A DNA stretch of 64,000 nt, taken from NCBI GenBank assembly GCA_964447605.1, contig CAYUTA010000002.1, forward strand, positions 1 to 64,000, read 5' to 3'. Below the pieces are notes generated by a model that saw only the letters and a program-made list of their open reading frames with translations, was not told where the DNA came from and made no database searches. Both the position numbers and the translations under genes were made by a program. This DNA is from CAYUTA01 sp964447605 (GTDB lineage Bacteria > Bacillota > Clostridia > Christensenellales > CAG-138). This document shows, one piece after another, positions 17,366 to 25,633 of the stretch (position 1 is its first letter; each line of letters begins with the position of its first letter).

Positions 17366-17379
17366 GTTGTAATCACAAC
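17366..17379. promoter_or_regulatory. Palindromic operator GTTGTAATCACAAC
   Basis: A perfect 5-4-5 palindrome in the divergent control region. For the rightward promoter it lies just upstream of the -35 box (centre near -46), a place from which Crp/Fnr proteins activate. For the leftward promoter it lies about +7 to +20, where binding would repress. This fits activation of the defence operon and autorepression by the adjacent Crp/Fnr gene. Confidence 0.55.
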
Positions 17380-17384
17380 GGTTA

Positions 17385-17412
17385 TTGTCCCCATTATATG
17401 CCATACTATATA
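17385..17412 (+). promoter_or_regulatory. Promoter of the flavodiiron operon
   Basis: TTGTCC (17385-17390), 16 bases, TATATA (17407-17412), about 28 bases before the ATG at 17440. Confidence 0.55.
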
Positions 17413-17420
17413 AAAATCAA
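17393..17420 (-). promoter_or_regulatory. Promoter of the Crp/Fnr gene (leftward)
   Basis: Read on the minus strand: TTGATT (17420-17415), 16 bases, TATAAT (17398-17393). It overlaps the rightward promoter face to face, so the two cannot be occupied at once. The palindrome at 17366-17379 lies just inside this transcript. Confidence 0.55.
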
Positions 17421-17439
17421 GTAAACGGCGGTAATTTTT

Positions 17440-19287
17440 ATGTTCTGCACAAAGGCCATTACGCAGGATCTGACCTGGGTCGGCGGGAACGACCGCAGGC
17501 TTGCCATGTTCGAGGGCGTCTATTCCGTCCCCGACGGCGTCTCCTACAATTCCTACCTGTTACAAGACGATATCACCGTGCTGTTTGATACGGTGGACAG
17601 GGCGGTGGCGCGCGTGTTCTTTGAAAATCTTGCGCATGCGCTCGGCGGCAAAAAGCTCGACTATGTCGTCGTGCAGCACATGGAGCCGGATCATTCGGCC
17701 ACGCTTGCCGAGCTGTTGCTGCGCCACCCGGAAGCAACCGTCGTATGCAGTAAAAAGTCTGCCGCGATGATGCAGTCATTCTTCGGCGCAGAAATTTCCG
17801 CGCCCTTCCACATGGTCAGCGAGGGCGACGTGCTGGAAACCGGCCGTCATAAGCTTCATTTTCTCATGGCGCCAATGGTGCACTGGCCCGAGGTTATGGT
17901 CACCTATGACGCAACGGATAAAGTTCTTTTTTCCGCCGACGCGTTCGGAACTTTCGGCGCGCTCAACGGCGCAATCTTTGCCGACGAGGTGGATTTTGCG
18001 CGGGACTACATGGACGAGGCGCGCCGCTATTACTGCAACATTGTTGGAAAATACGGCGCGCAGGTGCAGGCTCTATTAAAAAAGGCCGCTTCGCTCGATA
18101 TTCGGATGATCTGTCCGCTGCACGGGTTTGTCTGGCGCAGCAGGCTCGGCGATTATCTTGAAAAATACCAGCGCTGGAGCACCTATACGCCGGAGGAAAC
18201 GGGCGTTATGATCGCCTATGCGTCGGTATACGGCAACACGGAGAACGCGGCGGAGAGCCTGGCCTGCCGCCTGCGCGACGCGGGCGTTCAAACCGCAATG
18301 TATGATGTGTCCGTTACGCCCGCCTCTGAAATCGTGGCCGCTGCATTCCGCTGGAGCCACCTGATCTTTGCCTCCACCACCTATAACGCAGGCGTCTTCA
18401 TCAGCATGGATGAGCTTCTGCACGACCTTGCCGCGCATAACCTGCAAAACCGCACGGTGGCGTTCGTGGAAAACGGCTCCTGGGCCCCCGCTGCCGGCAA
18501 GCTGATGCGTGAGATCGTGGCGTCCTGCAAAAACATGACCATCCTGGATGAGACGCTCACCATTCGCTCCGCACTGAAACCCGAGCAGGGCGCACAGCTT
18601 GACGAACTGGTATCCGCAATGCTTGCGGCCATGCCGCGGCGCGCCGCAAGCCCGGCTCCGTCTCCGGAAGCCGCCGTGGACGCGGACGCTTTTTTCAAGC
18701 TCTCCTGCGGCCTGTTTGTGCTCACCGCGCGCGAAGGACAAAAGGACAACGGCTGCATCATCAATACCGCTGAACAACTGACCGGCAGCCCCGCGCGCAT
18801 CACCATCTCGGTCAATAAACGGAATCATACGCACGATATGATTCAAAGGACCGGCGAATTCAACGTTTCTGTGCTCACCGAGGACGCGCCGTTGCGCGTA
18901 TTTGAGCGATTCGGCTTCCAAAGCGGCCGCAATGTGAACAAGTTCAGCGGCTGCGCAGACGGTGCGCTTAGCGACAACGGCTTGCGCTACCTGACCAAAT
19001 ACGCCAACGCGTTTATCTCCGGCAGGGTTCTCAATGCATATGACTACGGCACGCATACGCTCTTCGTCGCCGAGGTCACGCAGGCGCAGGCGCTTTCGGA
19101 CGCGCCCTCGTTGACCTACGCGTATTATTTTGCCCACATCAGGACCGGGCCGCGACCGGCGGAAGCGAAAAGAAAGGGCTTTGTCTGCAAAATCTGCGGC
19201 TACGTTTACGAAGGCGACGTGCTGCCGACAGATTTTATCTGCCCGCTGTGCAAGCATGGCGCGGAGGACTTTGAGCCGCTGGGGTAA
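17440..19287 (+). CDS. Flavodiiron protein fused to flavin reductase and rubredoxin (FprA-Hrb type)
   Basis: A 615-residue oxygen (or NO) reductase in one chain. Residues 1-250: beta-lactamase-like diiron domain with His80, Glu82, Asp84, His85 (HMEPDHS), His148, Asp167 and His228. Residues about 255-400: flavodoxin domain (YASVYGNTENAAES) binding FMN. Residues about 425-570: flavin-reductase split barrel (FFKLSCGLFVLTA). Residues about 575-615: rubredoxin with CKICG and CPLCK. The last two parts together equal the high-molecular-weight rubredoxin (Hrb) that feeds FprA with NAD(P)H electrons in Moorella, where they are separate proteins. The enzyme should reduce O2 to water in the cytoplasm. 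First gene of a defence operon with desulfoferrodoxin and rubredoxin. Confidence 0.93.
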   Translation: MFCTKAITQDLTWVGGNDRRLAMFEGVYSVPDGVSYNSYLLQDDITVLFDTVDRAVARVFFENLAHALGGKKLDYVVVQHMEPDHSATLAELLLRHPEATVVCSKKSAAMMQSFFGAEISAPFHMVSEGDVLETGRHKLHFLMAPMVHWPEVMVTYDATDKVLFSADAFGTFGALNGAIFADEVDFARDYMDEARRYYCNIVGKYGAQVQALLKKAASLDIRMICPLHGFVWRSRLGDYLEKYQRWSTYTPEETGVMIAYASVYGNTENAAESLACRLRDAGVQTAMYDVSVTPASEIVAAAFRWSHLIFASTTYNAGVFISMDELLHDLAAHNLQNRTVAFVENGSWAPAAGKLMREIVASCKNMTILDETLTIRSALKPEQGAQLDELVSAMLAAMPRRAASPAPSPEAAVDADAFFKLSCGLFVLTAREGQKDNGCIINTAEQLTGSPARITISVNKRNHTHDMIQRTGEFNVSVLTEDAPLRVFERFGFQSGRNVNKFSGCADGALSDNGLRYLTKYANAFISGRVLNAYDYGTHTLFVAEVTQAQALSDAPSLTYAYYFAHIRTGPRPAEAKRKGFVCKICGYVYEGDVLPTDFICPLCKHGAEDFEPLG

Positions 19288-19354
19288 TGGAAAGGCGCGC
19301 TTTACCAAAGCGACAATTCCAACAAAATATAACCAAAGAAAGGGAGCGTACAAA

Positions 19355-19729
19355 ATGGAACAGAAATACTATGTTTGCAGGCATTGTGGAAACATCATCG
19401 CGTTTGCCAGAAACAGCGGCGTGCCCGTTGTTTGCTGCGGTGAGAAAATGCAGGAGCTTGTCCCCAACACAACCGATGCGGCGCAGGAAAAGCACGTGCC
19501 CGTCATTGAAGCCGACGGCTGCAGGGTGAGCGTCACTGTCGGCAGCGTGGCGCACCCCATGATTCCCGAACACTACATCGAATGGATCGCGCTGCAAACC
19601 GCGCAGGGCAGGCAGTTCAAGCCGCTTACGCCCGGCGGCGCGCCGAGCGCCTGCTTCAAAATTTGCGAGGGCGACGCGGTGGAGGCCGCCTTTGCCTACT
19701 GCAACCTCCACGGCCTGTGGAAAGCATAA
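19355..19729 (+). CDS. dfx: Desulfoferrodoxin (superoxide reductase)
   Basis: A 124-residue two-domain desulfoferrodoxin, which reduces superoxide to peroxide without making O2. The N-terminal desulforedoxin centre has Cys8, Cys11, Cys27 and Cys28 (CRHC and CC). The catalytic Fe(His4Cys) site has HVPVIE (about 47), AHPMIPEHYIEWI (two His near 67 and 73) and CNLHG (Cys116, His119). Start ATG 19355 follows AAAGGGAGCG; the longer frame back to 19130 runs into the previous gene. The gene is 67 bases after the flavodiiron fusion and co-transcribed with it. Confidence 0.95.
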   Translation: MEQKYYVCRHCGNIIAFARNSGVPVVCCGEKMQELVPNTTDAAQEKHVPVIEADGCRVSVTVGSVAHPMIPEHYIEWIALQTAQGRQFKPLTPGGAPSACFKICEGDAVEAAFAYCNLHGLWKA

Positions 19730-19751
19730 CGGAAGGGAGTGGCGGTTTATT

Positions 19752-19910
19752 ATGAAATTTGTCTGCGAGGTATGCGGTTGGGAATATGACGAAACGGCGG
19801 GAGATCCGGAAAACGGCATCGCCCCCGGAACCAGATTCGAAGATCTTCCGGATGACTTTGTCTGCCCGCTCTGCGGCGCCGGCAAGGAGGCGTTTGCCGA
19901 AGTGGAATAA
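19752..19910 (+). CDS. Rubredoxin
   Basis: A 52-residue rubredoxin with the two knuckles CEVCG (Cys5, Cys8) and CPLCG (about 38-42) that hold one iron. It likely supplies electrons to desulfoferrodoxin and perhaps the flavodiiron protein. Start ATG 19752, 22 bases after desulfoferrodoxin, behind GGAAGGGAG. The length is that of a standard single-domain rubredoxin. Confidence 0.95.
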   Translation: MKFVCEVCGWEYDETAGDPENGIAPGTRFEDLPDDFVCPLCGAGKEAFAEVE

Positions 19911-19966
19911 GCGCCGACAAACCCGCTTTCCTTCCGTTTGACGGCAACCGTCACCGTATGCCCAGA

Positions 19967-20007
19967 GACCGTCCTGCCGCGTACAGGGCGGTCTTTTGTT
20001 ATTTTTC
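19967..20007 (+). terminator. Rho-independent terminator of the oxygen-defence operon
   Basis: Stem GACCGTCCTG (19967-19976) with CAGGGCGGTC (19984-19993), one G-U pair, then TTTTGTTATTTTT. It closes the flavodiiron-desulfoferrodoxin-rubredoxin unit. Confidence 0.85.
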
Positions 20008-20059
20008 GTCAACTTGCCGCATACAGTGCATGGAGAGTGCAACAGGGGAGGAATGTCCG

Positions 20060-20926
20060 ATGCGCGTGATTATCGTCAAAAAGCAGACCCTCATCATCGC
20101 AGCCATTATCGCCGTGGTTCTGATTGCCGGCATCATTATCCTTTGCGTGGCGGCTGCAAGGGAGGAATCGACCGCGCCGACCATGCAGTATCAGAAAATT
20201 GAGGAATATGAGCTCAACGTGCTGGCCGGCAAGCGGCGCGAACTGCCGGTATACTATGTCGAGCGCACGGACAAGGCGATTGCGCTGACCATTGACGCGG
20301 CCTGGGAGGACGACAAAACGGCGTTCATCCTAGACACGCTCAAGCAGCACGATATCAAGGCCACGTTTTTTCTCTGCGGCGTATGGGTCGAAGCCTATCC
20401 GGATCAGGTCAAAGCCATCGCCGCGCAGGGACATGAGGTCGGCAACCACAGCCTTACGCATCCGCACATGAATAAGCTTGACGCGGCCGCCATACAGAAG
20501 GAGATATCTGATCTGGACGATCAGATCGAGGCCCTGACCGGAAAACGCTGCACACTGTTTCGCGCGCCGTATGGCGAATATAACGACACCGTTATCCGGG
20601 CCGTGCGCGATGTCGGCTATGAACCGATCCAGTGGAACCTGGATACCATCGACTGGAAGCAGGAACGCAGCGCGGAGGTCATTTTAAATACGGTGCTCCC
20701 CAAGCTGTCGCCGGGCAGCATCATTTTGTGCCACAACAACGGCTACCGCATCAAGGACTATTTACCCGTTCTGATCGAAAAGGCGACGGAGCAGGGGTAC
20801 ACGTTCGTTACAATGTCTGAGTTGCTGCTACAGGGCGAGACGACGATTGACAACAACGGCATGCAAAAACCGGCCGCGGCCGCATCCGCCACGCCCGCCC
20901 CCGCTAAGACGCCAAAGGCGGCGTAA
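20060..20926 (+). CDS. Membrane-anchored polysaccharide deacetylase (PdaB-like)
   Basis: A 288-residue NodB-domain protein anchored by one N-terminal helix (about 10-31) facing outwards. Motifs: LTIDAAWEDDKT, HEVGNHSLTHPHM (zinc His pair) and RAPYGEYN. In classic NodB enzymes the first motif is TFDDG; here the second Asp is Ala, as in the PdaB/YlxY branch, where motif 1 is also altered. That branch includes sporulation proteins that act on spore cortex or peptidoglycan, which fits a spore former, though activity may be reduced. Start ATG 20060 follows GGGGAGGAA, preferred over an upstream frame that crosses the terminator. The tail is Ala/Pro-rich. Confidence 0.85.
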   Translation: MRVIIVKKQTLIIAAIIAVVLIAGIIILCVAAAREESTAPTMQYQKIEEYELNVLAGKRRELPVYYVERTDKAIALTIDAAWEDDKTAFILDTLKQHDIKATFFLCGVWVEAYPDQVKAIAAQGHEVGNHSLTHPHMNKLDAAAIQKEISDLDDQIEALTGKRCTLFRAPYGEYNDTVIRAVRDVGYEPIQWNLDTIDWKQERSAEVILNTVLPKLSPGSIILCHNNGYRIKDYLPVLIEKATEQGYTFVTMSELLLQGETTIDNNGMQKPAAAASATPAPAKTPKAA

Positions 20927-21166
20927 ACGCAGCTACGCGGCTTCTTCTTCCTGCAGATTAACAAAGCGGCTTCGTCGTTCCGGCGAATTGGCAAAGCGGC
21001 CGCAACCGAACCCGCTTTTTCCTTACAAACGAATATGCAATCACACGGGCGCCGGTTGTACACCGAGCGCCCGCGCTGCTTTGCCAGATGTTTTGTGCAA
21101 AGAATACGGCTGATAGCATGGACAGGGATCATCATTTGCACCGTCCAGGCACTCTGCCGCGCCCCG

Positions 21167-21259
21167 CTAGCCTGCGCAGGACGCAATCAGTGTAAAAATG
21201 GTTCCAAAGAGCATGATGCCCGCGAGAATCAGGCAGAAAAGGCGCGTGCTATTTTTCAT
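21167..21259 (-). CDS. 30-residue membrane/lipopeptide-like small protein
   Basis: A small frame coupled by ATGA to the end of the foldase gene: its ATG (21259-21257) overlaps the stop TGA (21258-21256). The product is basic at the N-terminus (MKNSTR), then about 20 hydrophobic residues, then ends ...LIASCAG. The LIASC stretch resembles a lipobox, so it could become a tiny lipoprotein or stay as a single-pass membrane peptide. No homologue is known to me. The coupling and the signal-like composition are the only evidence that it is real. Confidence 0.45.
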   Translation of the reverse strand: MKNSTRLFCLILAGIMLFGTIFTLIASCAG

Positions 21260-22509
21260 TCGGCGGCAGCCCCCTCGCCCGCTTCACCCGCCGCATCGTC
21301 CATTGCGGCAGGCGCGGGCGTGCCCTCAGCCTCCTCCTGTGGTTCAGCCGTCGCCTCCGGCGCAGGCGTAATACCGGCCAGCGCGGCTTTCCCGATGTTG
21401 CGGTAGTTCTCCGGATAACGGGTTACAAGGGTTTCGTCTGAAATCCATCCCTCGATAATGCCGTTATAATACTCCTCCTGCACGGAGGTTTGCATATAGG
21501 TGTCAAACGCCTGCTGCACCTCTTCATATGGAATCTCGCGCGCAGGCTCGTCCGCCAGGCGTTTGATGATATGGTAGCCATGCTGGGATTTCACCGGTTC
21601 GGAAATATCGCCTTCCTGGCCCAGCTTGAGCGCCGCGTCAAGAAACTCGGCACTCAAGCTCGCGCCTTCGCCAACCAGATAGCCGGCGGCATTTTCCTCA
21701 GCTTTCATGCCCGGATCGGTGCCATATTCGGCCAGCAGCGTGTCAAAGTCTCCGCCCGCATCCAGCTTGGCCTTCACCTCGTTGGCCGTCTCCTCATCCT
21801 CCACCAGAATGTGCTTTACGCGGAACAGTCCCTCGGGCACGCACAGCGGCATCGCCGTATAGCCGTACATCGCATTGGTCTCATAAGAAAAATACATCGA
21901 GGGCGTCTCCGCAAACAAGGCCTTCTGCGTTGCCAGCTCCTCGTCATAGCGCGCCTTAAGCTCCCCGGCGGACAGGCCCGCATCCGAAATGAGCGCCGCC
22001 TTATGTTTGGCCACAAGCAACTCGTCCTCCGCGCTCGTGAGCAACTCCTTCTTCATCTTGTTGACCGTGGTGCCGTTTTGTACCAGCGCATCGGTAAACA
22101 GCTTCTGCGCATATGCATTGACGTCTGTGGAGCCGGATTCCTTCGCCGCGTCGACAAAAGACTGATATGTGGAGTCATAGGCCTCCCGCGCGCTCGTTTT
22201 CGCCTGCTCCGCCTCTTCCGCGGTCAGCGTAATTCCAGACTGACGCGCCTGGTATGCCGTCATTTCCGAGGCAATGAGCGAATCGAGCAAATAATCCTGA
22301 AACGCCTCAACCTCCTCGGCCGTGGTGAGCGGATACCCATAAAACGACGAGTAAGCCGAGCTGTTGTTATAGTAGTTTTCCAGTTGCGCAACCGTAACCT
22401 CACGATCGCCAACCCTGGCGGCAATCTTTGCCGGCGCACAGCCCGCCAATATGGCGGTCAGCGCCAGTGCAAGAACGAGTGCGCATGCAAAAAATCTGTT
22501 GTGCTTCAT
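21256..22509 (-). CDS. PrsA/SurA-like peptidyl-prolyl isomerase lipoprotein
   Basis: A 417-residue extracellular foldase. Signal peptide with lipobox LAGC (Cys24), a SurA-type N-terminal helical domain (about 35-220) and a parvulin rotamase domain (FRVKHILVEDEETANEVKAKL, then a typical QHGYHIIKR near 325). The tail is rich in Ala, Pro and Glu. It should sit on the outer face of the membrane and help secreted proteins fold. It has its own near-consensus promoter. The last four bases overlap a 30-residue peptide gene. Confidence 0.9.
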   Translation of the reverse strand: MKHNRFFACALVLALALTAILAGCAPAKIAARVGDREVTVAQLENYYNNSSAYSSFYGYPLTTAEEVEAFQDYLLDSLIASEMTAYQARQSGITLTAEEAEQAKTSAREAYDSTYQSFVDAAKESGSTDVNAYAQKLFTDALVQNGTTVNKMKKELLTSAEDELLVAKHKAALISDAGLSAGELKARYDEELATQKALFAETPSMYFSYETNAMYGYTAMPLCVPEGLFRVKHILVEDEETANEVKAKLDAGGDFDTLLAEYGTDPGMKAEENAAGYLVGEGASLSAEFLDAALKLGQEGDISEPVKSQHGYHIIKRLADEPAREIPYEEVQQAFDTYMQTSVQEEYYNGIIEGWISDETLVTRYPENYRNIGKAALAGITPAPEATAEPQEEAEGTPAPAAMDDAAGEAGEGAAAE

Positions 22510-22551
22510 TCCTAATCCGATCTCCCTTAACTAACAGTCTCAAACGAATGC

Positions 22552-22580
22552 ATTATACGCGGAAACGCAGGGGTTGTCAA
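22552..22580 (-). promoter_or_regulatory. Consensus sigma-A promoter of the foldase gene
   Basis: On the minus strand TTGACA (22580-22575), 17 bases, TATAAT (22557-22552): a perfect match in both boxes and spacing. The transcript starts about 35 bases before the ATG, with GGGAGA as ribosome site. Confidence 0.85.
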
Positions 22581-22734
22581 TCAACGGTCCCCGCCGGAGG
22601 CCGTTGACGCGGCGGATTCCCCCATGCCGCCCTCAAATCTTTATCCGGCGTGGATTTCCCCTGTTACACGCTAGTCCGATCCTTATCAAAAGCCGGCGGA
22701 TTCTGCGGCGCTCGCGCGCCGGCTCGGCAAAGGC

Positions 22735-23982
22735 CTACGCCGTAATCTCCGTACCGCCGGCCGGCCGAATCGCCAGACGGTAGCAACAGCCGCCGCCGAA
22801 CACACGTTCCATTTCAGCCCCGTATGCCTCGACCTGCGCAAGCGGCACAAGCGCCTGTATCGTCCCGGCAAAGCCGCCGCCGTGGATGCGCCATGCTCCG
22901 TTGTTTTGCAACAACCGCGCCGAGAGCGCGAGCGCAAGCGCAACGCTGCGCTCGGCAGCGTTCGTCGGGCAGGCATTTTGCAGCTGCATAAAGCTGGAAC
23001 GTCCGCTTGCGAGCATCAGCTGCCGGAACGCGTCCATGTCGCCCGCCCTGAGCGCCGCGGCCTGCAGCGGCACGCGCGCATTTTCTTCAAAAAAATGAAT
23101 GGCACGCAGCAACGCCCGGTCGCTTACCTTGCCGCGCAGCCCGCCAAGCGATGTGAAGAACGCAGTCTCGTCCACCTCGCGCAGGCAGCTTTTTTGAAAC
23201 CGCGCCGCCACCTCCCCCATCTCCTGCGGAACGGCGGCATATTCGGGCGTCAGGTCCGCGTGGCTCCCGCCTGCGTTGACGATGCAGACGGAATATCCCA
23301 GCGACTCGATGTCGCAGTCAATGCGCTCAATGACCGGATGCTCCGCATCGGCAAAATCAATTGCGACAAATCCGCCGGATGCGCTGGCAAGCTGATCCAT
23401 CAGCCCGCTGGGCTTTCCAAAATACACGTTCTCGGCATACCGGCTGGCAAGCGCCTGCTCTACCGCGGGCACGCGGCCGTTGTTATACAGATAGGAAAAT
23501 ATGGTTGCAATCAGAATGCTGTATGCCGCGGAGGAGGACAGTCCAGAGCCCTTTGGCACGTCGGAGTCGACGCATGCGTCAAACCCGCCGATACGATATC
23601 CCAGCTGCGCCAGCCGGGCCGCAATGCCGCGTACCAATGCGATGGAGGTGTTGTTCTCCCGTCTGCGCGGCGCCAGATCCTCCGTGTTCAGGAGGATGGG
23701 CGGGTAGCCTGCGGAGCGGATACAAATCCGGCCGTCCGCGCGCGGCGCGACCGCGGCGATAACGTCCAGCGTGACCGCCGCGGCCAGCACACAGCCATGC
23801 TGATGATCCGTATGATTGCCGCCGATCTCACTGCGGCCGGGTGCGGAAAGCAGCCGCACCTCCTCGCGCATGCCAAAAGCTTCAAAAAATGAATCCGACA
23901 GCGCCGCATAACGCGCGGGCTGCCGGCGCGCGTCCGCCCCGTAAAGCCTGTTAAGCGCCTGCATGGAAAGCCTTTGTTGCAT
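22735..23982 (-). CDS. galK: Galactokinase (GHMP kinase family)
   Basis: A 415-residue GHMP kinase. Motif 1 APGRSEIGGNHTDH (about 44-57, the galactose signature), motif 2 VPKGSGLSSSAAYS (the ATP-binding loop) and motif 3 GGGFAGTIQAL near the end. It phosphorylates galactose at C1 for the Leloir pathway. Start ATG 23982 follows ATCGGAGGGATAACG; the longer frame back to 24219 lies in the gap. Transcribed alone; no galT or galE nearby. N-acetylgalactosamine kinase is a less likely alternative. Confidence 0.88.
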   Translation of the reverse strand: MQQRLSMQALNRLYGADARRQPARYAALSDSFFEAFGMREEVRLLSAPGRSEIGGNHTDHQHGCVLAAAVTLDVIAAVAPRADGRICIRSAGYPPILLNTEDLAPRRRENNTSIALVRGIAARLAQLGYRIGGFDACVDSDVPKGSGLSSSAAYSILIATIFSYLYNNGRVPAVEQALASRYAENVYFGKPSGLMDQLASASGGFVAIDFADAEHPVIERIDCDIESLGYSVCIVNAGGSHADLTPEYAAVPQEMGEVAARFQKSCLREVDETAFFTSLGGLRGKVSDRALLRAIHFFEENARVPLQAAALRAGDMDAFRQLMLASGRSSFMQLQNACPTNAAERSVALALALSARLLQNNGAWRIHGGGFAGTIQALVPLAQVEAYGAEMERVFGGGCCYRLAIRPAGGTEITA

Positions 23983-24261
23983 AGCCGTTATCCCTCCGAT
24001 CAAGCATAATGAAAATGCCGTTGTGATATCCGTATCGGCTGCCAAGGTATAACCGAGGGCGCCGCAGTCCCGTTTGGGCAATCCAATTTTTCGATTGCGC
24101 ACGGCGTTTGCCGCCGGAATGATGAACGCCGGACCGCAGCCCATCGAAAAAGTGTTGCGGCGGGACTGCGCCGGCAGTCCCGTCAATGCAGGAACGGCCC
24201 GTGCCCGCCCGTCTGTCAAAACAGACGATGGAATGGTACGGGAAAGCCGACCGCGCCGTTC

Positions 24262-24645
24262 TCAATCGCACACTGCGATGCATTCAATCTCCACAAGCGC
24301 ATCCATGGGCAGGCGGCTGACCTCAACGCAGCTTCTTGCGGGCGGCCCGGCGCCAAACAACTTTCCATAAATGGCGTTGACCGCCGCAAACTCGCCCAGA
24401 TCGGTTAAAAATACGGTCGTTTTGATTACATTTTCCGGCAACAGTCCCTGGGATTCCAGCAATGCGGCAATGTTTTTGCAGATTTGCTCCGCCTGCTCCC
24501 CCGCCGTGGCTCCCGCCATACTGCCCGTTGCCGGGTCGATGGCGATCATTCCGGAAAAGAAGGCCAGTCCGCCGGCAATCACGCCCTGCGAATAGGGGCC
24601 TATGACTGCCGGAGCCGCGCTGGTCCGGATGATTTGTTTTTTCAT
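24262..24645 (-). CDS. RidA family imine/enamine deaminase
   Basis: A 127-residue YjgF/YER057c/UK114 protein. RidA hydrolyses reactive enamines and imines, such as 2-aminoacrylate released by PLP enzymes, to keto acids and ammonia. Family marks: GPYSQGV near 17-23, the substrate-binding Arg in GPPARSCVEVSRLP (about 105) and the C-terminal VEIECIAV. It may clean up products of the cysteine/serine-degrading enzymes in the left part of the window. Monocistronic, or with the gene upstream, which ends 90 bases away. Confidence 0.9.
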   Translation of the reverse strand: MKKQIIRTSAAPAVIGPYSQGVIAGGLAFFSGMIAIDPATGSMAGATAGEQAEQICKNIAALLESQGLLPENVIKTTVFLTDLGEFAAVNAIYGKLFGAGPPARSCVEVSRLPMDALVEIECIAVCD

Positions 24646-24734
24646 TTTCGTTCCTCCCCGCTCAGTCGATGTGATGGGTTCCGCACCGGCAGTACATGCT
24701 GTTTTCGCGCGCCCGGCCTGCCCGCCGGGTTGTG

Positions 24735-25568
24735 TTAAAACGCGGTGTTGACCACCGCGGGCGCCCCCTCAAGCAGCGAGGGATCGAGCATATACTGCTT
24801 GAACCGGGCAAAAAACGCCGCATAATAGCTGCCCGAACAGATGCGCTCGTCGAGCACAACGCCCATCGGCAGGCAGCGTTCATGCACGATTTCACCGCGC
24901 GCGCGCCGGGCGACCTCGCGCATGTTGCCGAGCGTAACAAATACCGACGTGGTGCCGAATTCATAGATATGGTGGAAAATATGGTTGGTCCGGATGCTGG
25001 CAAGATTGCTGATGGTCAGGCTGGCATGAAACGGGCTGGCCTTGATAATGCTTTTGGGCAGCAGTCCATAGCGGTCCATGAGCTTAAAAAGGCCCACGCC
25101 CACATTGACGAGCCCCGGAACGCTCAATAGCGTGGTCATCAGCGCGTCGGTTGCGTTGGTGTCGCCCGTGCCGCGGTTTTCCGTTACATACGCCTCGATT
25201 TTTTGATGCACGGCGTCGATATCGTCCGCCATCTCAAAGTACATTTTATTCATTGTACCGTCATGCTCGCCGGGCTTGAGCACCACCATCGCAATGGAGA
25301 ACTCGTTGCGCTGATAGATGCGTTTGTTGGCGATAAACCGGTTAATCATCGGGAATTCCGCGGCCGCGCGCAAATATGCCGCCAGCACAACCCCCATGTG
25401 CGAATAGCGGTGTCCCTCCTTGCGCTTTGCGTTGAGATACGCCTGCATAGGCGCAACCGGGATATCCAGCTCGATCATGTTCATCGCATCATAACGGTGC
25501 TTGAGAATGTACGGCATGATCGTATACATTGGGTTTGCATCCTTTACCCGTCTTCCATCCTGTCTCAT
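24735..25568 (-). CDS. Stand-alone 2-oxo acid dehydrogenase E2-like (acyltransferase fold) protein
   Basis: A 277-residue protein with the chloramphenicol-acetyltransferase/E2 catalytic fold: MNMIELDIPVAPMQAYL at the start, ASPFHASLTISNLASI in the second half. The usual catalytic motif HxxxDG near the C-terminus is replaced by the DERICSG region, so the general-base His is missing. There are no lipoyl or E1-binding domains. Such short proteins are common in Clostridia and have no known reaction; it may bind an acyl-CoA or act as a structural trimer. ATG 25568 is preceded by GGGAGAAG at long spacing; inner Met residues (such as residue 14) are possible starts. Confidence 0.72.
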   Translation of the reverse strand: MRQDGRRVKDANPMYTIMPYILKHRYDAMNMIELDIPVAPMQAYLNAKRKEGHRYSHMGVVLAAYLRAAAEFPMINRFIANKRIYQRNEFSIAMVVLKPGEHDGTMNKMYFEMADDIDAVHQKIEAYVTENRGTGDTNATDALMTTLLSVPGLVNVGVGLFKLMDRYGLLPKSIIKASPFHASLTISNLASIRTNHIFHHIYEFGTTSVFVTLGNMREVARRARGEIVHERCLPMGVVLDERICSGSYYAAFFARFKQYMLDPSLLEGAPAVVNTAF

Positions 25569-25633
25569 TTTGCTGTTCTTCTCCCTGTCTTTTCGTTCGG
25601 TGCGGCGGCAATCCTGCCGGGAACCCGCTTTGT

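Noticed and set aside
23951..24283. Upstream extension of galactokinase to 24219 and nearby frames
   Set aside because: A strong ribosome site directly before ATG 23982 and the repeat content of the gap argue against coding.
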